From Duganella phyllosphaerae (GTDB lineage: Bacteria; Pseudomonadota; Gammaproteobacteria; Burkholderiales; Burkholderiaceae_D): a DNA stretch of 64,000 nt. Positions 1 to 6,976 of this stretch are shown here, in pieces. The notes beneath the pieces were generated by a model that searched no databases, was not told where the DNA came from, and saw only the letters and a program-made list of their open reading frames with translations. The DNA is taken from positions 248,001 to 312,000 of the forward strand of contig NZ_LROM01000090.1 of the NCBI RefSeq assembly GCF_001758785.1. The letters are read 5' to 3'. The first letter of the stretch is position 1, and each line of letters begins with the position of its first letter. The position numbers were made by a program, and so were the translations under genes.

Positions 1-596
1 AGGCCCACCATCAAGATCGCCAGCGCCAAGTTGAGCATGTGCTGGCCGGGAAAGCTGACCGGCGCCCCCTGGAACAGCCGGAACTTGTATTTGCCCGACA
101 GCTTGCCGAACGCGATCACCGAGCCCGAGAACGTGATGGCTCCCACGAAGGTACCGATGAACAGCTCGATGCGGTTACCGAACGGCAGCGGCTCGCCGGT
201 GGCGGCAATGCCGAACGCGTGCGGCTCGGACACGGCTGCCACCGCGATGCACACGGCAGCCAGGCCTATCAGCGAGTGCATGGCCGCAACCAGTTCCGGC
301 ATCTTGGTCATCTCGACCTTTTTGGCCAGGATGGCGCCAATCGCGCCGCCCACCACCACGCCCACCGCGACCAGCGCCAGTCCCATGCCACCGTTGAGGC
401 CCGCCTGCAACGCCTCCTCGCGCAGCTTGAGGATCAGCGCCACGGTGGTAATGAAGGCGATGGCCATGCCGGCCATGCCGAAGGCGTTACCCGAGCGTGC
501 AGTGGCCGGCGACGACAACCCTTTGAGTGCCTGGATGAAGCACACCGAGGCGACCAGGTACATCATCGTCACCAGGTTCATGGTGATGAAGCTCAT
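1..596 (-). CDS. pntB: NAD(P) transhydrogenase beta subunit PntB, 3' part outside the window
   Basis: Membrane subunit of the proton-translocating transhydrogenase, which moves hydride between NADH and NADP+ at the cost of the proton gradient. The frame opens with ATG at 594-596 (MSFITMNLVTMMYLVASVCF) and runs off the left edge, so only about 198 N-terminal residues are visible. They are a series of hydrophobic helices with the family segments FGMAGMAIAF and VEMTKMPELVAAMHSLIGLA. The NADP-binding domain III lies outside the window. Its start overlaps the pntAb stop by four bases (ATGA), which indicates translational coupling. Very likely correct. Confidence 0.93.
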   Translation of the reverse strand, partial: MSFITMNLVTMMYLVASVCFIQALKGLSSPATARSGNAFGMAGMAIAFITTVALILKLREEALQAGLNGGMGLALVAVGVVVGGAIGAILAKKVEMTKMPELVAAMHSLIGLAAVCIAVAAVSEPHAFGIAATGEPLPFGNRIELFIGTFVGAITFSGSVIAFGKLSGKYKFRLFQGAPVSFPGQHMLNLALAILMVG

Positions 597-907
597 GGCT
601 GGTCTCCCTTCTTGGCCTTGGGTTCCTTTTTACGGAACATCTCGAGCATGCGCTGGGTGACCAGGAAACCGCCGAACACGTTGACCGCTGCCAGCGCCAC
701 GGCCACCGTGCCGGCGATTTGCCCAACCAGTCCTTCGGTGAGCGCGGCGGCCAGCATGGCGCCGACGATGATGATCGCCGAGACGGCGTTGGTAACGGCC
801 ATGAGCGGCGTATGCAGCGCCGGCGTCACGGTCCAGACCACGTGGTAGCCGACATAGATGGCCAGCACGAAGATGATCAGGTTGATGATGGTGTGGCTCA
901 CTTCCAT
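593..907 (-). CDS. pntAb: NAD(P) transhydrogenase alpha subunit part 2, PntAb
   Basis: 104 residues, the usual length for the separately encoded membrane part of the alpha subunit. About three hydrophobic helices are visible: residues 6-26, 34-56 and 62-82. A charged tail (RKKEPKAKKGDQP) follows. It contributes to the proton channel together with PntB. It lies 13 bases downstream of pntAa and overlaps pntB by four bases, giving the order pntAa-pntAb-pntB. The split alpha subunit is common in Burkholderiales, whereas E. coli has one fused PntA. Confidence 0.93.
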   Translation of the reverse strand: MEVSHTIINLIIFVLAIYVGYHVVWTVTPALHTPLMAVTNAVSAIIIVGAMLAAALTEGLVGQIAGTVAVALAAVNVFGGFLVTQRMLEMFRKKEPKAKKGDQP

Positions 908-920
908 GGCGGGTCCCCTC

Positions 921-2033
921 TTATTGTCGTAACAGTTGGCCGTCCGCGCACAGCAGCGTGGCCTTGATGATGTCGTCCTCGCGGTCGATGACCAGTTGCT
1001 CGTCCTTGTCGATGATCAGCTTGAGGAAGTCGAGCACATTGCGCGCGTACAGCGCCGAGGCGTCCGCCGCCACCAGCGTGGCGAGGTCGGGCTCGCCGAC
1101 GATGTGCACGCCGTGCTTGATCACCGTTTTGTTGAGTTCCGACAGCGGGCAGTTGCCGCCTTGCGACACCGCCAGGTCGACGATGACCGAGCCGGGTTTC
1201 ATCGCCTTGACCGTCTCCTCGGAGATCAGCACCGGCGCCGGGCGGCCGGGAATGAGCGCGGTGGTGATGATGATGTCGGCCAGCTTGGCCCGTTCGTGGA
1301 CCAGCGCCGACTGGCGCGCCATCCAGTCCGGCGGCATCGGGCGGGCATAACCGCCCACGCCCTTGGCGATTTCGCGCTCCTCGTCGGTGAGGAACGGCAC
1401 GTCGATGAACTTGGCGCCCAGCGACTCCACCTGCTCCTTGACCGGCGGTCGCACGTCGGACGCCTCGATCACCGCGCCCAGGCGCTTGGCGGTGGCAATC
1501 GCCTGCAAACCGGCCACGCCCACGCCCATGATCAGCACGCGCGCCGCCTTGACCGTGCCGGCCGCCGTCATCAGCATCGGCATGAAGCGCTGGTAGGTAT
1601 TGGCGGCAATCATGACGGCCTTGTAGCCGGCGATATTGGCTTGCGAGGACAGCACGTCCATCGACTGCGCACGGGTGATGCGCGGCACGGCCTCCAGCGC
1701 CAGCGCACGCAGGCCGGCGGTGGCCATGGCGACGTTGTTGGCGGAGTCAAAAGGATTGAGCATGCCGATGACGACCGTGCCGGGCTTGATCAGCGCGCGC
1801 TCGTCGTCGGACGGCGCGCGTACCTTGAGCACCACGTCGGCACCAAAGGCCTCGGCCGCGTTGCCGATGGTGGCGCCGGCCGCCGCGTAGGCGTCGTCGG
1901 TGATCGAGGCGGCCAGTCCGGCGCCGGCCTGCATGATCAATTGATGTTTCGCAGATAACTTCTTGATGGTTTCGGGCGTCGCCGCTACCCGGGTCTCCCC
2001 CGGCCTTGTCTCGGCCGGTATGCCTATTCTCAT
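921..2033 (-). CDS. pntAa: NAD(P) transhydrogenase alpha subunit part 1, PntAa (NAD-binding)
   Basis: 370 residues, typical of the soluble NAD(H)-binding domain I of transhydrogenase. The N-terminus MRIGIPAETRPGETRVAATP is the family signature shared with alanine dehydrogenase. The Rossmann glycine motif GVGVAG is at residues 170-175, followed by an acidic residue (EASDVRP) that binds the NAD ribose. The segment QANIAGYKAV at 131-140 is also characteristic. It is the first gene of the pnt operon. The operon promoter should lie in 2034-2256, a region shared with the divergent nudJ, but I could not fix a -35/-10 pair there. Confidence 0.95.
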   Translation of the reverse strand: MRIGIPAETRPGETRVAATPETIKKLSAKHQLIMQAGAGLAASITDDAYAAAGATIGNAAEAFGADVVLKVRAPSDDERALIKPGTVVIGMLNPFDSANNVAMATAGLRALALEAVPRITRAQSMDVLSSQANIAGYKAVMIAANTYQRFMPMLMTAAGTVKAARVLIMGVGVAGLQAIATAKRLGAVIEASDVRPPVKEQVESLGAKFIDVPFLTDEEREIAKGVGGYARPMPPDWMARQSALVHERAKLADIIITTALIPGRPAPVLISEETVKAMKPGSVIVDLAVSQGGNCPLSELNKTVIKHGVHIVGEPDLATLVAADASALYARNVLDFLKLIIDKDEQLVIDREDDIIKATLLCADGQLLRQ

Positions 2034-2256
2034 GGTGCCCCCTTGGCGGATGTCGAAAACCTACTGCGCCACCCGCAATGATTAATAAACTGACTACCCA
2101 ATCTAACATGGTTTTTTGAGCAAAAGTGGCTATCTGGCGTTGTTTATCCCATGAAATGTTGCGTAAGTTCAAAGCAAACGCTGGTTTTAAGCACAGGGGT
2201 TTCAAACCAACGCTGCCAGAACAGGCTAAAATGTCGGCTCTTTTCAAGGATGACTC

Positions 2257-2754
2257 ATGCCGCGTATCTGGAAACCCTCTGTGACTGTTGCCGCCATCGT
2301 CGAAAAAGACGGCAAGTTCCTGCTGATCGAAGAAGAGACCAGCGACGGCATCCGCATCAACCAGCCTGCCGGCCATCTGGACCCCTACGAATCGCTGGAA
2401 CAGGCCGTGATCCGCGAGACGCTGGAGGAAACCGCGTACGACTTCACGCCCACCGCGCTGGTGGGCATGTATATGTCGCGCTACACCTCCAACCGCACCG
2501 GCGAGGAAGTGACGTACCTGCGCTTTACCTTCTGCGGTGTACCGGGCGTCCAGCACGACCGCCCGCTCGACGAAGGCATCCTGCGCACCATGTGGCTCAC
2601 GCGCGACGAACTGGCCGCCTGCGCCGACCGTCACCGCAGCCCCACCGTGCTGCAATGCGTGGACGAATACCTGGCCGGCATCCGCGCCCCGCTGGCATTG
2701 ATACAGACCCACGCTTCGGTCTATAAAGAGGCAATCAGCACTGCAGTCGGTTAA
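2257..2754 (+). CDS. nudJ: Nudix hydrolase, NudJ-type phosphatase
   Basis: 165 residues with a near-complete Nudix box starting at [11 protein letters not shown] and continuing to RETLEETA: G, five residues, E, seven residues, RE-x-x-EE. The Glu residues bind the catalytic Mg2+. Nudix enzymes cut nucleoside diphosphates linked to another group. The E. coli homologue NudJ sits immediately upstream of mnmA, as here, and is reported to act on thiamine pyrophosphate and nucleotide phosphates. The exact substrate here is inferred from that synteny. An AGGA-like ribosome site lies about seven bases before the ATG. mnmA starts 16 bases downstream, so the two are probably cotranscribed. Confidence 0.85.
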   Translation: MPRIWKPSVTVAAIVEKDGKFLLIEEETSDGIRINQPAGHLDPYESLEQAVIRETLEETAYDFTPTALVGMYMSRYTSNRTGEEVTYLRFTFCGVPGVQHDRPLDEGILRTMWLTRDELAACADRHRSPTVLQCVDEYLAGIRAPLALIQTHASVYKEAISTAVG

Positions 2755-2770
2755 ACCAAGGATAGACGCA

Positions 2771-3886
2771 ATGAGCAAGAAAAAAGTCGTGATCGGTATG
2801 TCGGGCGGGGTCGATTCCTCGGTCGCGGCGTGGATGCTCAAGGAGCAGGGCTACGACGTGGTGGGCCTGTTCATGAAGAACTGGGAAGACGACGACGATT
2901 CCGAATACTGCTCCACGCGCCAGGACTGGATCGACGCGGCCAGCGTGGCCGACGTGATCGGCGTGGACATCGAGGCGGTCAACTTCGCCGCCGAATACAA
3001 GGACCGCGTGTTCGCCGACTTCCTGCGCGAATACCAGGCCGGCCGCACGCCCAATCCCGACGTGCTGTGCAACGCCGAGATCAAGTTCAAGGCGTTTCTC
3101 GACCACGCCATGCACCTGGGCGCGGACCTGATCGCCACCGGCCACTACGCGCGCGTGCGCCAGAACGGCGAAAAATTCGAACTGCTCAAGGCCGTCGACC
3201 ACACCAAGGACCAGAGCTACTTCCTGCACCGGCTGAACCAGTCGCAGTTGTCGCGCACCCTGTTCCCGCTCGGCGAAATCCCGAAAACCGAAGTGCGCCA
3301 GATCGCCGAAAAACTGGCGCTGCCCAACGCCGCCAAGAAGGATTCGACCGGCATCTGCTTTATCGGCGAACGCCCGTTCCGAGAATTCTTGAACCGCTAC
3401 CTGTCATACAAGCCGGGCCCGATGAAAACCCCGGACGGCAAGGTCGTGGGCGAGCACGTCGGCCTGTCGTTCTACACGCTGGGCCAGCGCAAGGGCATCG
3501 GCGTCGGCGGCATGAAGGCGTACAAGAACCCCGACGGCAGCAGCGACGCCTGGTACGTGGCGCGCAAGGACGTGGCTGAAAACACGCTGTACATCGTGCA
3601 GGGCCACGACCATCCGTGGCTGCTGTCGTCCACGCTGCGCGCCGACCAGGCCAGCTGGATCGCCAGCGAAGCGCCCTCCCCGCGCGCGCTGTCGGCCAAG
3701 ACCCGCTATCGCCAGGCCGACGTGGCGTGCACGTTGGACTACGATGCGGCGCCCGAAGGCGACTCGGACTTTGCGTTGCGCTTCATGGAAGCCCAGTGGG
3801 CGGTGACGCCGGGACAGTCGGTCGTGCTCTATGACGGCGACGTGTGCCTGGGCGGCGGCATCATCGACAGCTCCACCACGTCGTAG
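2771..3886 (+). CDS. mnmA: tRNA-specific 2-thiouridylase MnmA
   Basis: 371 residues, normal length. MnmA activates and thiolates U34 of tRNA-Lys, tRNA-Glu and tRNA-Gln, taking sulfur from the Tus relay. The ATP pyrophosphatase P-loop SGGVDSS is at residues 11-17. The two catalytic cysteines are visible as C100 in [14 protein letters not shown] and C196 in [11 protein letters not shown]. It follows nudJ in a probable two-gene operon. Its stop codon is directly next to the stop codon of the opposing receiver gene (3887), so the two transcripts converge with no spacer. Confidence 0.97.
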   Translation: MSKKKVVIGMSGGVDSSVAAWMLKEQGYDVVGLFMKNWEDDDDSEYCSTRQDWIDAASVADVIGVDIEAVNFAAEYKDRVFADFLREYQAGRTPNPDVLCNAEIKFKAFLDHAMHLGADLIATGHYARVRQNGEKFELLKAVDHTKDQSYFLHRLNQSQLSRTLFPLGEIPKTEVRQIAEKLALPNAAKKDSTGICFIGERPFREFLNRYLSYKPGPMKTPDGKVVGEHVGLSFYTLGQRKGIGVGGMKAYKNPDGSSDAWYVARKDVAENTLYIVQGHDHPWLLSSTLRADQASWIASEAPSPRALSAKTRYRQADVACTLDYDAAPEGDSDFALRFMEAQWAVTPGQSVVLYDGDVCLGGGIIDSSTTS

Positions 3887-4333
3887 TTATGGGGCAGCGT
3901 CGCTGCCGTCTTCCGGTTTCGGCGCATCGGCTGCCGGCGCGCTGGCAGCCATCGCCGCGCGCTGGCGCTTGACCATCGCGATCACCACGTTGCGTATCGT
4001 ATTGAGTACCGTGTCGGCTTTGAAAGGCTTGACGATGAAGCCGTTGACGCCCATCGCGTGCGCGGACTGGATGGTGGCCGCGTCGAGCTGGCTGGAGACC
4101 ATGAAGATCAGCGCCTTGGGCCACTTGCTCTTGATCTCGCGCATGCCGTCGAGGTCGCTTTCAACCTGTTCCAGCGCGATGCACACGATGTGCGGATTGT
4201 GCTTGATCATCAGGGCCACGCCGGCCGCACAGGTATGGCCCTGGCCCGCCACGTCGTAACCGCCGTCCAGCAACACCGTATTGAGCAGGCCACGCGCGAC
4301 CGCGCTCGAATCGATAATTATCGCTTTTAACAT
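3887..4333 (-). CDS. Stand-alone receiver-like protein lacking the phosphoacceptor aspartate
   Basis: 148 residues: one CheY-like receiver fold and a short Ala/Pro-rich tail, with no output domain. The N-terminus has one acidic residue where receivers have two (IIIDSS, D8). The conserved Lys is present (VKPF, K102), as is the Ser/Thr of strand 4 (VSS, S80). The third strand reads HIVCIALEQVES, so the usual phosphorylated Asp is replaced: A53 by strand register, with E55 two residues on. It is therefore probably not phosphorylated in the normal way and may work as a pseudo-receiver. Its ATG lies one base after the stop of the upstream exonuclease gene, so the two are likely cotranscribed. Partner and output are unknown. 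Confidence 0.75.
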   Translation of the reverse strand: MLKAIIIDSSAVARGLLNTVLLDGGYDVAGQGHTCAAGVALMIKHNPHIVCIALEQVESDLDGMREIKSKWPKALIFMVSSQLDAATIQSAHAMGVNGFIVKPFKADTVLNTIRNVVIAMVKRQRAAMAASAPAADAPKPEDGSDAAP

Positions 4334-4334
4334 C

Positions 4335-5111
4335 TTAAAACTGCTCCCAGGCCAGCATATTCCAGGTGACGCCTACCTTTACGTCGGTTTTCAGCGCCAC
4401 CAACTGTCGAGAAAGATACAGCATTTCACGTTCTTTTCGTAAAGTTTCACCCAGAGAATCTTTAAGAATGCCGGCGCCGGCCATGATGGCGTCGAGAGTG
4501 CCGTAAGTACGCAACAGCCGGGCTGCAGTTTTCACGCCGACCTTCGACACGCCCGGTATCGAGTCGGTGACATCGCCCATCAGCGCCAGCAGGTCGGGCA
4601 GTTGCTCGGGGGGCACGCCCCACTTGCGTTCGACCCAGGCATGGTCGTGCCATTCGCCCTTGAAGTGGTCCCACACGCGGGCGCCGTGGGCGATCAGGCC
4701 GTGCAAGTCCTTGTCGGTACTGGCGACGGTGGCGTCGCCGCGGCTGTCCGCCAGCCAGCGCAGCACCACGGTGCCGATCACGTCGTCGGCCTCCACTTCG
4801 GGCACGCACACCACGTGCATGCCGATGCCGCGCAGCTTGTCGTAAAACGCCGGCAGCGCAGCGCGCAGCGGCTCGGGCATTGGCGCCCTGCCCTCGCGGT
4901 AGCCGCCAAACAGGTCGTGGCGCCAGGTCCGGCCGCCAAAGTCGAATGCAGGCAGCACGTGGGAGGGCTGGTGATCGTTGATCAGGTTACGCAATGAAGA
5001 AAAGGCGTGGCGCAGCGCGATCTCGGCCTTCTCGGGGCTGTCGGGTTCGGGGCTGGCTTCATAGACACGGCGCACGATATTGAGGCCGTCGATGGCAAGG
5101 AGTCTACCCAT
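4335..5111 (-). CDS. 5'-3' exonuclease / flap endonuclease family protein (Xni/ExoIX-like)
   Basis: 258 residues, matching the free-standing 5'-nuclease domain and not the N-terminus of a polymerase I. Metal-binding acidic residues are in place: D8 (LLAIDGLN), the E105-E107-D109-D110 cluster (PEVEADDVIG), D133/D135 (STDKDL) and D180/D183 (GDVTDSIPG). The helix-hairpin-helix DNA-binding segment GVSKVGVKTAARLL covers about 187-200. Such proteins cleave 5' flaps or branched DNA and are replication or repair accessories. It is cotranscribed with the atypical receiver gene just downstream. The family call is firm; the exact orthology to E. coli Xni is not proven. Confidence 0.88.
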   Translation of the reverse strand: MGRLLAIDGLNIVRRVYEASPEPDSPEKAEIALRHAFSSLRNLINDHQPSHVLPAFDFGGRTWRHDLFGGYREGRAPMPEPLRAALPAFYDKLRGIGMHVVCVPEVEADDVIGTVVLRWLADSRGDATVASTDKDLHGLIAHGARVWDHFKGEWHDHAWVERKWGVPPEQLPDLLALMGDVTDSIPGVSKVGVKTAARLLRTYGTLDAIMAGAGILKDSLGETLRKEREMLYLSRQLVALKTDVKVGVTWNMLAWEQF

Positions 5112-5178
5112 GTTAAAAATCGTCCGGGCTACTTGGTCAAGCCGCCATTCTACCCGAGCGGGGTGCGGTGGCGCTTGC

Positions 5179-5220
5179 TTGAACTCCTCTACATTTGGCG
5201 TAAGATCAATGTAATCAATG
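5179..5220 (+). promoter_or_regulatory. Putative promoter and autoregulatory repeat of the toxin-antitoxin module
   Basis: A -35-like TTGAAC (5179-5184), a 16-base spacer and a -10-like TAAGAT (5201-5206) precede the antitoxin gene. Two direct copies of ATCAATG (5205-5211 and 5214-5220, 9-base period) overlap the -10 and start region. That is where an antitoxin would be expected to bind to repress its own operon. A GGAG ribosome site follows at 5223-5226. Confidence 0.45.
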
Positions 5221-5233
5221 ACCGGAGTTGATC

Positions 5234-5509
5234 ATGAACGCAGCTGACGACAATGCGCCGCTATGGAAGGCCTCCAGCTACGAAACAATGTCGATCGAGG
5301 AATTCGACCGGCTTGCCCCGGAGCTTCATCGCCGCGTCATGGAAAACGGCGGCACCTTGCTGATCATCGAGGGACGGCGCGTCCGGATGGAACTCAAATA
5401 TCACGACCTGGGTCCCGTACAACGGAGCGATGCGCTCAAGGGCTCAGTTGTGTATGAAGGAGATATCGTCTCTCCGATCGAAGCTGATGGCTATGCACCG
5501 TTCAAATGA
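5234..5509 (+). CDS. Antitoxin of a type II toxin-antitoxin module, Phd/YefM-like
   Basis: 91 residues from the ATG at 5234, which has GGAG seven bases upstream. An in-frame TTG two codons earlier (5228) lies within that spacing and is not preferred. The middle segment ENGGTLLIIEGRRVRMEL resembles the strand-rich DNA-binding half of Phd/YefM antitoxins. The C-terminal part (SVVYEGDIVSPIEADGYAPF) would wrap the toxin. The stop overlaps the toxin start by four bases (ATGA), the standard antitoxin-first arrangement. It should neutralise the PIN toxin and repress the operon. Confidence 0.78.
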   Translation: MNAADDNAPLWKASSYETMSIEEFDRLAPELHRRVMENGGTLLIIEGRRVRMELKYHDLGPVQRSDALKGSVVYEGDIVSPIEADGYAPFK

Positions 5510-5901
5510 TTTTGCTCGATACGCATGCCTTGATCTGGTGGCGCGAGGCCAGTGCCAGGTTATCGCCGCGCGCGCAAGCAGCCATAGCGAATGAGGAAAA
5601 GGTTGGCATGATTGCCGTCTCCTCATTTTCATTCTGGGAAATTGCGCTGCTGGTCAAGCGTAACCGCCTGAAATTGTCATGCGCGGCGGCAAAGTGGATC
5701 GGCGTGATCGAAGCGCTCGACTGCACTTTTTCCGTCCCGGTCGATACCAACATCGCCGTCGCATCAGTTGAGCTCCCTGCCGGCTTTCATCAGGATCCCG
5801 CCGATCGCATCATCGTGGCCACGGCAATCACGATGAATATTCCGCTCGTTACCGTCGATCAAAAAATCCGCGCCTACCCTCACGTGCAAACCATCTGGTA
5901 G
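5506..5901 (+). CDS. vapC: PIN-domain toxin, VapC-type ribonuclease
   Basis: 131 residues, one PIN domain. The acidic site is intact: D5 in LLDTHALIWW, Glu in SFWEIALLVKR, Asp in QDPADRIIVATA and Asp in TVDQKIRAY. These residues bind Mg2+/Mn2+ for RNA cleavage in VapC toxins, many of which cut tRNA or rRNA. It starts inside the antitoxin stop codon, so expression is coupled. It converges on the GST gene at 5913. Base composition looks slightly less GC-rich than its neighbours, which fits an acquired module, although no mobile element is visible beside it. Confidence 0.88.
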   Translation: MILLDTHALIWWREASARLSPRAQAAIANEEKVGMIAVSSFSFWEIALLVKRNRLKLSCAAAKWIGVIEALDCTFSVPVDTNIAVASVELPAGFHQDPADRIIVATAITMNIPLVTVDQKIRAYPHVQTIW

Positions 5902-5912
5902 CGCCACCCAGG

Positions 5913-6584
5913 TTACTTCAGCAACGCATACTCGCCACCACGCTCGATCGCCCGTTTGTATGCCGGCCGCGCATGGATGCGTTCGAGGAAACTCATCAAG
6001 CGGGGGCGGCTGCTGTCGAGGCCGGCTCGGGCGGCGGCCGCTTCCAGGGGGAAGCTCATCTGGATGTCGGTGGCGGTGAATTCGGGGCCGGCGAACCATG
6101 GCGACCTGGCCAGCTCGGCTTCGAGGTAGTCGAGGTGGGTGGCGATTTGCGGTTCCAGGTAGCTGCCTTTGACCTTGCGGGCGATGCCGCGCATGATCGG
6201 CTTGACGAAAAATGGCGCCGGGCTGGTTTCCACCCGGTCGAACACCAGCTTCATCAACAGCGGCGCCATGGCCGAGCCTTCGGCATAGTGCAGGAAATAG
6301 GTCCAGCGGCGGCGGTCTTCGGTGCCGGCCGGCGGGATCAGGCGGCCGTTGCCGTAGGTGTCGATCAGGTATTCGACGATGGCGCCCGATTCGGCCACCA
6401 CGATGCCGTTATCGACGATCACTGGCGACTTGCCCAGCGGGTGGATGGCGCGCAGCTCTGGCGGCGCCAGCATGGTCTTGGCGTCGCGCTGGTAGCGCAC
6501 GATCTCGTAATCGAGGCCCAGCTCTTCGAGCAGCCAGAGCACGCGCTGCGAGCGCGAGTTGTTAAGGTGGTGAACGACGATCAT
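5913..6584 (-). CDS. Glutathione S-transferase family protein
   Basis: 223 residues with the two-domain GST fold. The N-terminal thioredoxin-like half contains HHLNNSRSQRVLWLLEELGLDYE, with a candidate active-site Ser/Asn near residue 10. The cis-Pro region PLGKSPVIVDNG and the glutathione-binding VVAESGAIVEYL also belong to this half. The C-terminal helical domain carries the N-capping motif FTATDIQMSFPLE. It probably conjugates or reduces electrophiles with glutathione; the substrate cannot be read from sequence. It is one of three GST genes in the window (also 19635 and 59767), which are not close copies of one another. Confidence 0.85.
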   Translation of the reverse strand: MIVVHHLNNSRSQRVLWLLEELGLDYEIVRYQRDAKTMLAPPELRAIHPLGKSPVIVDNGIVVAESGAIVEYLIDTYGNGRLIPPAGTEDRRRWTYFLHYAEGSAMAPLLMKLVFDRVETSPAPFFVKPIMRGIARKVKGSYLEPQIATHLDYLEAELARSPWFAGPEFTATDIQMSFPLEAAAARAGLDSSRPRLMSFLERIHARPAYKRAIERGGEYALLK

Positions 6585-6669
6585 CTGGAATCCTGGGAAA
6601 GAACGGCGGTGCCGCGATTTCCCAGCTTAGCATTGTTGGCTGCCAGGCGCCGCTACCCGATGGAGGGAA

Positions 6670-6975
6670 TCAGCGCTGCACGTGCAGCGGAATCACCCGC
6701 TTGAGCGGTTGCGAGGCATCGGCGCGAGAAGCACCGGCGGCACCGGCGGCACCGGCAGCCGGCGCCTTGGCATCGGTGCCGCACGAACCGCACGAACCGC
6801 AGCCGCTGCCGCAGTCCGGCGTGGTCTTGAAAAACCTGGCGGCCTTGTCCTGGTTCACGCCATGGCGCGCCAGCAGGTACACGATCTGGCGGCGCCAGGC
6901 GGCCGGCAAATACTTGGTACTGAAGTGCAGCAAGGCTGCAGCCACGATCACTGCCACGATAAGGTTCTGCCACAT
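6670..6975 (-). CDS. FeoB-associated small membrane protein with a CX3CX2CX2C cluster (DUF6587-like)
   Basis: 101 residues starting at the ATG at 6973-6975, one base after the feoB stop. A longer frame to 7041 runs into feoB and is rejected. Residues 4-18 form a membrane helix. A basic helical stretch (AAWRRQIVYLLARHG) follows, and then C55, C59, C62 and C65 spaced CX3CX2CX2C inside a Gly/Ser-rich segment. The rest is Ala-rich and disordered. It occupies the place of FeoC in the feoABC operon of enterics, and the Cys spacing could hold a metal or Fe-S cluster. It is not homologous to FeoC in any way I can see; a role in ferrous iron uptake is inferred from position. Confidence 0.75.
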   Translation of the reverse strand: MWQNLIVAVIVAAALLHFSTKYLPAAWRRQIVYLLARHGVNQDKAARFFKTTPDCGSGCGSCGSCGTDAKAPAAGAAGAAGASRADASQPLKRVIPLHVQR

Positions 6976-6976
6976 A

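Noticed and set aside
2034..2256. Possible riboswitch or small RNA between pntAa and nudJ
   Set aside because: No stable conserved structure is apparent by eye; it is most simply the divergent promoter region.
5506..5901. Possible anti-phage island around the toxin-antitoxin pair
   Set aside because: The neighbours are housekeeping-type genes, with no other defence genes, integrase or repeats nearby.
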